From an uncultured Celeribacter sp. (GTDB lineage: Bacteria; Pseudomonadota; Alphaproteobacteria; Rhodobacterales; Rhodobacteraceae), in NCBI RefSeq assembly GCF_963676475.1, contig NZ_OY781106.1, forward strand, positions 1,550,001 through 1,614,000: a DNA stretch of 64,000 nt, written 5' to 3'. The position numbers were made by a program, and so were the translations under genes. Under the pieces are notes generated by a model. The model was not told the origin of the DNA and made no database searches. It was given only the letters and a program-made list of their open reading frames with translations. Below are positions 33,865-42,344 of the stretch, one piece after another. Numbering within the stretch: position 1 is the stretch's first letter; the number at the start of each line of letters is the position of its first letter.

Positions 33865-34494
33865 TTAGGGTTTCTCGGAAGACTCAGAGACCGCCTCAAC
33901 CAGCCCAGACACATAGCGCGCGAAGAGGCGTGAGAAGTCGGAAATGTCTTCGCCGGACCATCCCGCGAAGACCTGCGCCATGATGCGCCATTTCGACAGG
34001 GTGAACTCGCCCAAAAGGGTTTTCGATTTCGGCGTCATGACCAGAACGGATTTGCGCGCGTCTTCCTGCACCGCCTGACGCGCCACATAGCCGCGCGAAA
34101 CCAATTCGGAGACAATGCGTGACGCGCGCGAGGGATCGACGGCCATGACTTCGGCCACCATACCAATGGTCGGCGGCTCAGGCCGGTCGCGCCCGAGACC
34201 AGCGGAGATTTGCGCCACGGACAAGAGCCCCTGCAACAGCGCGGGCTCCAGCGCCTCGGACATACCCGCGATCACTTTACCTTTGAACTCGCCCTTTTCC
34301 GCCATGCGCCGCCATTGAAACAGCGACAGGTCGAGATCGAGAAGCGCCGTGACCGCCGGATCGGAAAATCCCTCCCCGGTCAGAAACTCTGGCACGCCAG
34401 CGTGCACGCGCGGGTCAGCCGGGCGTTTTGCCGGGCGCTTTACGAGGGTGCTCTCTGGAGAAGGCATCATATCGGGAGTGTGATCTTGGGTCAT
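33865..34494 (-). CDS. MarR family transcriptional regulator
   Basis: A 209-residue winged-helix repressor. The ATG at 34494 is chosen; longer in-frame extensions upstream run through the operator region. ISAGLGRDRPEPPTIGMVAEVMAVDPSRASRIVSELVSRGYVARQAVQEDARKSVLVMTPKSKTLL (residues 110-175) is the MarR helix-turn-helix plus wing with the conserved DxR (EDARKS). The C-terminal helix region includes LFARYVSGLVEAV. The gene is divergent from a DHA2-type efflux transporter across 167 bp with palindromic sites, so autorepression and control of that pump are likely. Confidence 0.9.
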   Translation of the reverse strand: MTQDHTPDMMPSPESTLVKRPAKRPADPRVHAGVPEFLTGEGFSDPAVTALLDLDLSLFQWRRMAEKGEFKGKVIAGMSEALEPALLQGLLSVAQISAGLGRDRPEPPTIGMVAEVMAVDPSRASRIVSELVSRGYVARQAVQEDARKSVLVMTPKSKTLLGEFTLSKWRIMAQVFAGWSGEDISDFSRLFARYVSGLVEAVSESSEKP

Positions 34495-34515
34495 GGCGAT
34501 GGGGTCGCATGAATG

Positions 34516-34564
34516 TGTGTCAATGTCAATTATATGACAGTCACATTTATGTGCTATTGACACA
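34516..34564. promoter_or_regulatory. Palindromic operator between marR and MFS pump
   Basis: Three nested or adjacent dyads are present: TGTGTCAAT at 34516-34524 with ATTGACACA at 34556-34564 (9-bp perfect arms), TGTCAATTATATGACA at 34524-34539 (arms TGTCA/TGACA), and CACATTTATGTG at 34542-34553. AT-rich dyads of this kind are typical MarR binding sites. They overlap the region where both divergent promoters must lie. Confidence 0.6.
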
Positions 34565-34661
34565 TATATAAGTTTAGCGCTATCTGCCTGCCAAAACGCC
34601 CCAAACTGCGGGGCGTGCGCGCCCGACCTATGCACAACACGGACGGGCAAAAGGAGTTCCC

Positions 34662-36212
34662 ATGCCGCACACGCACACATCCCCCCGGCCCGATGAGGCC
34701 ACATCCGAACGCCCCAAAGAGCACACTTCCGTCGGGCTGGTGATCGGCTCCGTCGCCGTGCTCATGTTGCTGGCTGCGCTCGATCAGACCATCGTCTCCA
34801 CCGCGCTGCCGACCATCGTCGCCGATCTGGGCGGGTTGGAGCACCTCTCTTGGGTGGTCACCGCCTATATCCTCGCCTCCACCGTGGTCGCGCCGCTTTA
34901 TGGCAAGCTCGGCGACCTTTACGGGCGTCGCAATGTGGTGATCTTTTCGGTGACGCTGTTCCTGACCGGCTCCATTCTGTGCGGTCTGGCAAACTCGATG
35001 GGCTTTCTCATCGCCGCCCGCGCACTTCAGGGGCTTGGCGGTGGCGGCCTCTTCGTTTTAGCACTCTCCATCATCGGCGATGTGATCCCGCCCAAGGAAC
35101 GCGGCCGCATCCAGGGCGTCTTCGCGGGCGTCTTCGGCGTCTCTTCCGTGGCCGGGCCTCTGTTGGGCGGCTGGTTCGTCGACACCCTGTCCTGGCACTG
35201 GATTTTCTACATCAACCTGCCCTTCGGCGCATTGGCTTTGGCGGGGTTTGTCTTTGGCTTCAAACCCTTGGGGCGCCGCGTGCAGCACAAGGTCGACTAC
35301 GCAGGCGCCTTGGCGCTCACCCTGTCGCTGTCCTCCATCGTGCTTTTGACCGCTTTGGGCGGCAAGGAATTCGGCCTCACCTCCCCCATCGGCCTGTCGC
35401 TCATGGCGCTATTTCTCATCGCAACCCTCGGGTTTGTCGCGATCGAACAAAAGGCCTCCGAGCCGATCCTGCCGATCGGCCTGTTCAAGATGAATGTCTT
35501 CACCATCACCTCGGCGATCTCTTTCGTCTCCGGGGCGCTGATGTTCGGGGCGCTGACCTTTATCCCGGTGTTCTTGCAAATGGCAAAGGGCGCGAGCGCC
35601 ACGCAATCCGGACTGCAACTCATCCCGATGACCTTCGGTATCCTCACCGCCTCGACCATTTCAGGCCAATATATGAGCCGCACCGGGCGCTATCGCCTTT
35701 TGCCGGTGATCGGGCTGAGCATCGCCGTGGTGGCGCTTATATCTCTCACGCGGCTGTCGCCAGAGATGACCTCGTGGTCTTTGTGGCTGTCGCTGGCAGG
35801 GCTTGGCGCGGGCATGGGCTGTATTTTCCCGGTGGTGACCACCGCCGTGCAAAACGCCGTGCCGCGTGACCAGATCGGCACTGCCACGGCAGCAGGCCTG
35901 ATGTTCCGTCAGGTCGGTGGTTCCATCGCCGTCGCGCTATTCGGTGCGCTTTTTGCCAGCCGCATGGCGACCATGATGGCCGAGGCCAATGTCGACGCCT
36001 CGGTGGATGGCCCGGCGGGTGGCTTGGCCAATGTCGCCGAACTTGGGCCTCAGATGTTGGCACAGCTGCCCGTGGCCACGCGCGATCTGATCGGCCAGAC
36101 GATTTCCGTCGCCCTGCATCCGGTCTACTGGATCGCCGCCGCCCTTGCGCTGGTCGGGTTGATCATGGCGGTGTTCTTGCGCGAAATCCCGCTGCGGTCG
36201 CGGGAAAGCTGA
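34662..36212 (+). CDS. MFS drug efflux transporter, DHA2 (14-TM) family
   Basis: A 516-residue proton antiporter of the EmrB/QacA type. Hallmarks: LAALDQTIVSTALPTIVADLGG (motif D1, residues 37-58), YGKLGDLYGRRNVVIFS (motif A), and GGLFVLALSIIGDVIPPKERGRIQGVFAGVFGVSSVAGPLLGGWFVD (motifs B and C). Fourteen spans can be counted, and the tail ends FLREIPLRSRES. AAGGAG lies before the ATG. The substrates are unknown. Divergent to the MarR gene and probably repressed by it. A stem GCAAAGG...CCTTTGC (36246-36279) after the stop may act as terminator. Confidence 0.92.
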   Translation: MPHTHTSPRPDEATSERPKEHTSVGLVIGSVAVLMLLAALDQTIVSTALPTIVADLGGLEHLSWVVTAYILASTVVAPLYGKLGDLYGRRNVVIFSVTLFLTGSILCGLANSMGFLIAARALQGLGGGGLFVLALSIIGDVIPPKERGRIQGVFAGVFGVSSVAGPLLGGWFVDTLSWHWIFYINLPFGALALAGFVFGFKPLGRRVQHKVDYAGALALTLSLSSIVLLTALGGKEFGLTSPIGLSLMALFLIATLGFVAIEQKASEPILPIGLFKMNVFTITSAISFVSGALMFGALTFIPVFLQMAKGASATQSGLQLIPMTFGILTASTISGQYMSRTGRYRLLPVIGLSIAVVALISLTRLSPEMTSWSLWLSLAGLGAGMGCIFPVVTTAVQNAVPRDQIGTATAAGLMFRQVGGSIAVALFGALFASRMATMMAEANVDASVDGPAGGLANVAELGPQMLAQLPVATRDLIGQTISVALHPVYWIAAALALVGLIMAVFLREIPLRSRES

Positions 36213-36462
36213 CACGCTGTCCCTCTGATTCCTGCGAAATCGCTTTGCAAAGGTCCGGCCTTCACAGGTCGGGCCTTTGCTAATCCCCCATATTTTTCTG
36301 CAAAAATTGCAAACCCGGCCATTTCTCGCCCCCAGCACATCAAAAATCGCGGCCAGGCGTCGCAAATCTTCTGCCACGCTCCTGCCCGGCAGAGTAAGGG
36401 GATTTACTGCAGTGCAGAAATCACTAACCTGCTAAGAAAAACAGCAAGAGGGGAAGCTTGCC
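36213..36462 (+). promoter_or_regulatory. Intergenic region and promoter area of pyc
   Basis: No gene is seen in these 250 bp. TTTGCAAA occurs at 36244-36251, and TGCAAA and TTGCAAA at 36299-36304 and 36307-36313. ACTGCAGTGCAG lies near 36407. TTTGCAAA-type elements are bound by ScfR-family regulators (PccR in Rhodobacter) of acyl-CoA assimilation genes, so control of pyc by a related protein is possible. GAGGGGAAGC precedes the pyc ATG. Confidence 0.4.
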
Positions 36463-39400
36463 ATGGCTGATTTCAAAAAAGTGCTCATCGCGAACCGGGG
36501 CGAAATTGCGATCCGCGTGATGCGTGCCGCCAACGAAATGGGGAAACGCACCGTCGCGATCTATGCCGAAGAGGACAAGCTTTCGCTGCACCGCTTCAAG
36601 GCGGATGAAGCCTATAAGATCGGCGAGGGCATGGGGCCGGTGGCGGCCTATCTGTCGATCCCCGAGATCATCCGCGTCGCTAAGGAATGTGGCGCCGATG
36701 CGATCCACCCGGGCTATGGCCTTTTGTCCGAGAACCCCGAATTCGTCGACGCCTGTACGGCGGCGGGCATCACATTCATCGGCCCGAAAGCCAAGACCAT
36801 GCGCCAGCTGGGCGACAAGGCCTCCGCGCGCAAAGTGGCCATCGAGGCCGAGGTGCCGGTGATCCCCGCGACCGAAGTTTTGGGCGACGATTTCGATGCG
36901 ATCCGCGAGGAAGCCACAAAGATCGGTTTCCCGCTGATGCTCAAGGCCTCCTGGGGCGGCGGCGGGCGTGGGATGCGTCCGATCAACAACGTCGAAGAGC
37001 TTGAGGAAAAGGTCAAAGAGGGCCGCCGCGAGGCCGAAGCCGCCTTTGGCAATGGCGAGGGCTACCTCGAGAAGATGATCATCAAGGCGCGTCACGTCGA
37101 GGTGCAAATCCTCGGTGACCAGCACGGCAACATCTACCACCTCTACGAGCGCGATTGTTCCGTCCAGCGCCGCAACCAGAAAGTCGTGGAACGCGCCCCT
37201 GCCCCCTTCCTCTCGCCTGCACAGCGCGAAGAGCTGTGTCATCTGGGCAAGCGCATCTGTGAACACGTGAATTACGAATGCGCCGGCACCGTCGAATTCC
37301 TGATGGATATGGAAAGCGGCAAGTTCTACTTCATCGAGGTGAACCCGCGCGTGCAGGTGGAGCACACCGTCACCGAGGAAGTCACCGGCATCGACATCGT
37401 CCGCGCGCAGATCCTGATCGCCGAGGGCAAATCTCTGATGGAAGCCACCGGCGTGGCCAGCCAATATGACGTGAAACTCGACGGCCATGCGCTTCAGACC
37501 CGCGTGACGACCGAGGACCCGACCAACAATTTCATCCCCGACTATGGCCGCATCACCACCTATCGCTCAGCCACGGGCATGGGCATCCGTTTGGACGGCG
37601 GCACCGCCTATTCGGGCGCGGTGATCACGCGCTATTACGACAGCTTGCTTACGAAAGTGACCGCCTGGGCCCGCACGCCGGAGGCCGCGATTGCGCGGAT
37701 GGACCGGGCTTTGCGCGAATTCCGTATTCGCGGCGTTCAAACCAACATCGCCTTCGTCGAGAACCTTCTGAAACACCCGACGTTTTTGTCGAATGAATAC
37801 ACCACGAAATTCATCGACACGACGCCGGAGCTGTTCGATTTCAAACCGCGCCGTGACCGGGCAACGAAAATCCTGACCTATTTGGCCGACATCACGGTGA
37901 ACGGTCACCCGGAGACGCTGGGCCGCACCAAACCCGCCTCGGATGCCCGCAAACCCGTGGTGCCGCAGCTCAAAGTGGAGACCCCGGCGGCAGGCACCCG
38001 TCAGTTGCTTGAGACTGAAGGCGCGCAGGCGGTGGCCGATTGGATGCTGGCGCAGAAACAGCTTTTGCTCACCGACACCACGATGCGCGACGGGCACCAG
38101 TCCCTGCTCGCGACCCGGATGCGGTCGATTGACATGATCAACGCGGCGCCTGCCTATGCGGCGAACCTGTCTGGGCTGTTCTCGGTGGAATGCTGGGGTG
38201 GCGCGACCTTTGACGTGGCTTACCGTTTCTTGCAGGAATGCCCGTGGCAGCGTCTGCGCGACATTCGCGAGCGCATGCCCAACATCATGACGCAGATGCT
38301 TTTGCGCGCCTCGAACGGCGTCGGCTACACCAACTACCCGGACAATGTGGTGCAGGAGTTCGTGCGCCAGGCCGCCGAGACCGGCGTCGATGTGTTCCGT
38401 GTGTTCGACAGCCTCAACTGGGTCGAAAACATGCGCGTCGCAATGGATGCGGTGATCGAGAGCGGCAAGGTTTGTGAAGGCACGATTTGCTACACCGGCG
38501 ACCTTTTCGATCCGGCACGTTCGAAATACGACCTGAAATATTACGTCAAAATGGGCCAGGACCTGAAAGCCGCCGGTGCGCATGTGCTGGGGCTCAAGGA
38601 CATGGCGGGGCTGTTGAAACCGGCGCAGGCGCGTCAGTTTGTCAAGGCGTTGAAAGAAGAGGTCGGCCTGCCGATCCACTTCCACACCCATGACACTTCG
38701 GGGGCTGCCGCCGCCACCATCCTCGCCGCAGCTGACGCGGGCGTGGATGCGGTGGACGCGGCCATGGATGCCTTCTCCGGCGGCACGTCTCAGGCGTGTC
38801 TGGGCTCCATCGTAGAGGCCACCCGGTTCACCGAGCGAGACACGGGTCTGGACATCGCGGCGATCCGCGAAATGTCGAACTACTGGGAAGCCGTGCGCGG
38901 TCAGTACAAGGCGTTTGAGAGCGGCCTCGCAGCCCCTGCTTCCGAGGTCTACCTGCACGAGATGCCCGGCGGCCAGTTCACCAACCTCAAGGCGCAGGCC
39001 CGCTCGTTGGGTCTCGAAGAGCGCTGGCACGAGGTGGCGCAATCTTATGCCGACGTGAACATGATGTTCGGCGACATCGTCAAAGTGACGCCGTCGTCGA
39101 AAGTGGTCGGTGACATGGCTCTGATGATGGTCTCCCAAGGCCTCACGCGCGATCAGGTCGAAGACCCGAAACATGACGTCGCCTTCCCGGACTCTGTTGT
39201 CGACATGATGCGCGGCAACCTGGGCCAACCGCCGGGTGGTTTCCCCGACAAGATCATCAAGAAGGTTCTGGGCAAGGAAAAACCCAACACCGAACGTCCC
39301 GGCAAGCACCTGCCCCCGGCTGATTTTGCGGCGCTGCGTGCGGAACTTGCGGCGAAATTCCCGGATGTCGACTTCGACGACGAGGATTTCAACGGCTACC

Positions 39401-39906
39401 TGATGTATCCGAAGGTCTTCACCGATTACGTCACCCGCCACGAGCAATACGGGCCGGTGCGGACCCTTCCGACGCGGAACTTCTTCTACGGGATGGAAAC
39501 CGGCGAAGAAATCTCTGCCTCGATCGACCCGGGCGTGACGCTTGAGATTCGCTGCCAGGCGGTGTCGGAACCCAATGAGATGGGCGAGGTTAAAGTCTTC
39601 TTCGAGCTGAACGGCCAGCCGCGCACCGTGCGCGTCAAGGACCGCTCCGCCGCCTCTTCGGTGGTGGCCAACGCCAAGGCAGAACTCGGCAACCCGAAAC
39701 ACGTCGGCGCGCCGATGCCGGGTGTTGTGGCCACGGTTGCGGTCGTGGCCGGGCAGTCGGTGAAGAAAGGCGATGTGCTTTTGACCATCGAAGCGATGAA
39801 GATGGAAACCTCGATCACCGCCGATCAGGACGGCACGGTCAAGGCCGCCCATGTCACCCCGGGCGCCCAGATCGACGCCAAGGATTTGCTGGTCGAATTC
39901 GAGTAA
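36463..39906 (+). CDS. pyc: Pyruvate carboxylase
   Basis: Biotin-dependent enzyme making oxaloacetate from pyruvate and bicarbonate, the main anaplerotic step in this group. At 1147 residues it is a full-length single-chain type. Biotin carboxylase domain 1-450: FKKVLIANRGEIAIRVMRAA, ASWGGGGRGMRPI, FIEVNPRVQVEHTVTEEVTG. Carboxyltransferase domain about 540-830: LTDTTMRDGHQSLLATRMR, VECWGGATFDVAYRF, HTHDTSGAAAATIL. PYC tetramerisation/allosteric region, then the biotinyl domain with TIEAMKMETSI, the biotinylated Lys being about residue 1113. Single gene with a strong terminator. Confidence 0.98.
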   Translation: MADFKKVLIANRGEIAIRVMRAANEMGKRTVAIYAEEDKLSLHRFKADEAYKIGEGMGPVAAYLSIPEIIRVAKECGADAIHPGYGLLSENPEFVDACTAAGITFIGPKAKTMRQLGDKASARKVAIEAEVPVIPATEVLGDDFDAIREEATKIGFPLMLKASWGGGGRGMRPINNVEELEEKVKEGRREAEAAFGNGEGYLEKMIIKARHVEVQILGDQHGNIYHLYERDCSVQRRNQKVVERAPAPFLSPAQREELCHLGKRICEHVNYECAGTVEFLMDMESGKFYFIEVNPRVQVEHTVTEEVTGIDIVRAQILIAEGKSLMEATGVASQYDVKLDGHALQTRVTTEDPTNNFIPDYGRITTYRSATGMGIRLDGGTAYSGAVITRYYDSLLTKVTAWARTPEAAIARMDRALREFRIRGVQTNIAFVENLLKHPTFLSNEYTTKFIDTTPELFDFKPRRDRATKILTYLADITVNGHPETLGRTKPASDARKPVVPQLKVETPAAGTRQLLETEGAQAVADWMLAQKQLLLTDTTMRDGHQSLLATRMRSIDMINAAPAYAANLSGLFSVECWGGATFDVAYRFLQECPWQRLRDIRERMPNIMTQMLLRASNGVGYTNYPDNVVQEFVRQAAETGVDVFRVFDSLNWVENMRVAMDAVIESGKVCEGTICYTGDLFDPARSKYDLKYYVKMGQDLKAAGAHVLGLKDMAGLLKPAQARQFVKALKEEVGLPIHFHTHDTSGAAAATILAAADAGVDAVDAAMDAFSGGTSQACLGSIVEATRFTERDTGLDIAAIREMSNYWEAVRGQYKAFESGLAAPASEVYLHEMPGGQFTNLKAQARSLGLEERWHEVAQSYADVNMMFGDIVKVTPSSKVVGDMALMMVSQGLTRDQVEDPKHDVAFPDSVVDMMRGNLGQPPGGFPDKIIKKVLGKEKPNTERPGKHLPPADFAALRAELAAKFPDVDFDDEDFNGYLMYPKVFTDYVTRHEQYGPVRTLPTRNFFYGMETGEEISASIDPGVTLEIRCQAVSEPNEMGEVKVFFELNGQPRTVRVKDRSAASSVVANAKAELGNPKHVGAPMPGVVATVAVVAGQSVKKGDVLLTIEAMKMETSITADQDGTVKAAHVTPGAQIDAKDLLVEFE

Positions 39907-39940
39907 GCATCTGGAACGAAAACGGGCACGAAAATTGGAA

Positions 39941-39968
39941 AGCCCCGCCACATCGGCGGGGCTTTTTT
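39941..39968. terminator. Bidirectional terminator between pyc and benE
   Basis: AGCCCCGCC at 39941-39949 pairs with GGCGGGGCT at 39955-39963 and is followed by a T run to 39968. A-rich sequence on the other side lets it also serve the convergent benE gene, whose stop codon touches its edge. Confidence 0.92.
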
Positions 39969-41125
39969 CATGCCTTTCGCGTAAGGATCAAAGACGTCAG
40001 CCCGCCAAATACCAACGCCCAAAGCGGCGCACCGATGCCGAAAAAGCTGATACCCGACACTGTGGTCATAAAGGTCACAAGCCCCGCTTCGCGTTGGTCC
40101 GGGTCCTTGAGCGCACCGGTGAGGCTCGCTGCGATGGTGTTCAAAAGCGCCAACCCCGCGACGGTCACCACCAAAGCTTTCGGTGCGATGACGAAGAGGC
40201 TGATCACCGCCGCGCCCAAAAGCCCGACGATGGAATAGAGCACGCCCGCAACCACCACGGCCTTGTAGCGCGTGGCCGGATTGTCATCCGCCTCAGGCCC
40301 CGCACAGATCGCCGCCGTGATCGCGGCAAGGTTGAAGGCGTAGCCCCCGAAAGGCGCGAGGATCAGCGAGGTGAGGCCCGTGACAGTGATCGCGGAGGAC
40401 ACCGGCGGCTCATAGCCCGCCGCCTTGAGCGTCACCACGCCGGGGACGTTTTGCGAGGTCATGGTGACGATATAAAGCGGCAGGCCGATGCCGATCAGCG
40501 TCGCCAGCGTGAATTCGGGCAGGATGAACACCGGCTTGGCGATCTCGAAATTCACATGCTGCGTGGTGTCAAAGGCGCCGGTGAGGACGCAAAAGACGAT
40601 GCCGATGAGCAAGACCATCGGAATGGCGAAGCGGGCGAAAAAGCGGCGCCCAGCGAGGTAGGTCGCACACATCAACGCCACGAGGATCAGATTCTCCTCC
40701 ATGGAGGTGAAAATCTCCAAGCCGAAGCGAAAGAGAATCCCCGCAAGCATGGCATTGCCCAGCGCGTCGGGGATCAGATGCGACAGCTTTTCGAACCAGC
40801 CGGTGAGGCCCGTGAGCGTCAAAAGCACCGCACAAAAGACAAAGGCTCCGATCGCCTGCCCCATGGGCACGCCGTCGAGGCTAATGACCAAAAGCGCGGC
40901 GCCGGGTGTGGACCAGGCGGTGAGGATCGGCATTTTGTAGCGCAGCGACAGGACCAGCCCACTGATCCCCATCCCGAGGCCCAGCGCCAGCATCCAACTG
41001 TTGGCCTGCGCCTGTGTCGCGCCCAGCACGTCGATGGCCTGAAAGATGATCGCGACGCTGCTGGTATAGCCCAAAAGGACGGCGACGGCGCCTGCGACGA
41101 GATGGGAGAGCTTCAGACCGAACAT
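39968..41125 (-). CDS. BenE family benzoate/H+ symporter-like transporter
   Basis: A 385-residue inner-membrane protein with eleven to twelve spans. The N-terminal HLVAGAVAVLLGYTSSVAIIFQA and the following GISGLVLSLRYKMPILTAWSTPGAALL match the BenE pattern of the nucleobase/anion transporter fold, and the central GGYAFNLAAITAAICAGPEADDNPATRY is a strong family marker. No benzoate catabolic genes are nearby, so the natural substrate may differ. Divergent to an XRE-cupin regulator with a three-repeat operator between them. Confidence 0.87.
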   Translation of the reverse strand: MFGLKLSHLVAGAVAVLLGYTSSVAIIFQAIDVLGATQAQANSWMLALGLGMGISGLVLSLRYKMPILTAWSTPGAALLVISLDGVPMGQAIGAFVFCAVLLTLTGLTGWFEKLSHLIPDALGNAMLAGILFRFGLEIFTSMEENLILVALMCATYLAGRRFFARFAIPMVLLIGIVFCVLTGAFDTTQHVNFEIAKPVFILPEFTLATLIGIGLPLYIVTMTSQNVPGVVTLKAAGYEPPVSSAITVTGLTSLILAPFGGYAFNLAAITAAICAGPEADDNPATRYKAVVVAGVLYSIVGLLGAAVISLFVIAPKALVVTVAGLALLNTIAASLTGALKDPDQREAGLVTFMTTVSGISFFGIGAPLWALVFGGLTSLILTRKA

Positions 41126-41170
41126 GGCGGGGCCTTTCTGAGACGGGAATTGAACCGGGGGCGTTTTGTG

Positions 41171-41214
41171 CGCTATAACGGACGTGACCGCTATAGCGCA
41201 CGGACGCTATAACG
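41171..41214. promoter_or_regulatory. Three CGCTATA repeats between benE and xre-cupin gene
   Basis: CGCTATAACG at 41171-41180, the palindrome CGCTATAGCG at 41189-41198 and CGCTATAACG at 41205-41214 are spaced by 18 and 16 bp. They fill the 112-bp divergent spacer and are the likely operator of the XRE-cupin protein. Confidence 0.6.
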
Positions 41215-41237
41215 CACAAGAGTGGATTTGAGGACAG

Positions 41238-41786
41238 ATGATGCAAACCGAAACGGCGGAGATGCCCAAGATCGCGCTCAAAGCCATTCGCTCCGAGGCC
41301 GGTCTCAGCCTCGCACAGGCCGCCGAGATCACGGGCGTGAGCAAAGCCATGCTGGGGCAGATCGAACGAGGCGAATCCTCGCCCACTCTGGTGACGCTTT
41401 GGAAGCTGGCGAAGGGCTTTCACCTGCCGCTCACCGCCTTTCTTGAAAGCGCGGCGACGACTCCTCCGGCAGTCAACTTTCCTGAGAGCATCCGCTTTCG
41501 CACGCTTTTCGCCTTTGATCCCACCTTGGGCTCGGAAAGCTTTCTGATCACCCTCACCCCCGGCCAGACCCATATCTCGCATCCGCATGACGCGGGCGTG
41601 GTCGAGGATATTTTCGTCACCGAAGGCACGTTGGAGCTGCAATTGGCCGACACACAGGACGGCACATGGACGCGCTACAGCGCGGGCGCGGCGGTGCGGT
41701 TCGCGGCAGACCAGCCGCACAGCTACCGCAATCCGACCGACAGCCCCACACGGTTTCACAATACGATGCATTACCCCCGCATCTGA
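41238..41786 (+). CDS. XRE family regulator with C-terminal cupin domain
   Basis: A 182-residue protein. Residues 12-66 form an XRE helix-turn-helix (ALKAIRSEAGLSLAQAAEIT, then KAMLGQIERGESSPTLVTLWKLAKG). Residues 105-178 form a cupin sensor (HPHDAGVVEDIFVTEGTLELQ, AAVRFAADQPHSYRNPTDSP). This is the PuuR/SutR type of regulator. It is divergent from benE and probably represses or activates it in response to a small ligand held by the cupin. A second ATG follows the first immediately. Confidence 0.9.
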   Translation: MMQTETAEMPKIALKAIRSEAGLSLAQAAEITGVSKAMLGQIERGESSPTLVTLWKLAKGFHLPLTAFLESAATTPPAVNFPESIRFRTLFAFDPTLGSESFLITLTPGQTHISHPHDAGVVEDIFVTEGTLELQLADTQDGTWTRYSAGAAVRFAADQPHSYRNPTDSPTRFHNTMHYPRI

Positions 41787-41927
41787 GCGCCTCTGCACGC
41801 GGCGAGAGGTCGCATCGGGTCCGGCGCGCACTACATGTGCGCCTTCAAACAATGATTTCTGAATGTGTTCCTTTTAAAACCGGCGCACGCTCCGCACACG
41901 CACCTCTCATAACAAAAGACCCACATC

Positions 41928-42314
41928 ATGACCCTGACACTGACTGCTTTCTACGCGGGCCTCGCTGGCCTCATGTATCTCTACATGTCGATCTATGTGA
42001 TCAAACAACGCCTGAACATCGGCCAGGGGCTTGGCGATGGCGGCGACGACACGCTCAATCGCCGCATTCGTGCGCATGGCAATTTCAACGAATATGCGCC
42101 GCTGACCCTCGTTCTGATCGCAGGTTTCGAAGCCCAGGGCGCGCCTGCGATTCTGGTCCATCTCGCGGGCATCGTGCTGATCGTCTCGCGCGGGCTACAC
42201 GCCTACGGCATGCAGGGCGGTGACAAGGAATGGGGCCGCAAATACGGCATCCTCTCGACCTTCGCACTGCTCTTGGTGCTGTCTCTGGCCGATATTCTGA
42301 TGGCGATTTTCTGA
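41928..42314 (+). CDS. MAPEG family membrane protein
   Basis: A 128-residue protein with four hydrophobic spans (about 3-25, 56-75, 77-93, 105-126). RAHGNFNEYAPLTLVLIAGFE (48-68) is the conserved MAPEG core found in YecN-like bacterial members and in eukaryotic glutathione-dependent membrane enzymes. The bacterial proteins have no firmly known role. It is 141 bp after the XRE-cupin gene and 30 bp from the convergent flavoprotein gene. Confidence 0.9.
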   Translation: MTLTLTAFYAGLAGLMYLYMSIYVIKQRLNIGQGLGDGGDDTLNRRIRAHGNFNEYAPLTLVLIAGFEAQGAPAILVHLAGIVLIVSRGLHAYGMQGGDKEWGRKYGILSTFALLLVLSLADILMAIF

Positions 42315-42344
42315 GAAAGGGGGCCTCTGCGCCCCCCTTCCCCC

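Noticed and set aside
36246..36279. Stem after the MFS gene as a strong terminator
   Set aside because: The arms pair well but no T run follows, so I mention it only as a possible terminator.
37567..39951. A 794-codon frame opposite pyc
   Set aside because: Antisense shadow of the pyruvate carboxylase gene, dominated by His/Arg/Val patterns.
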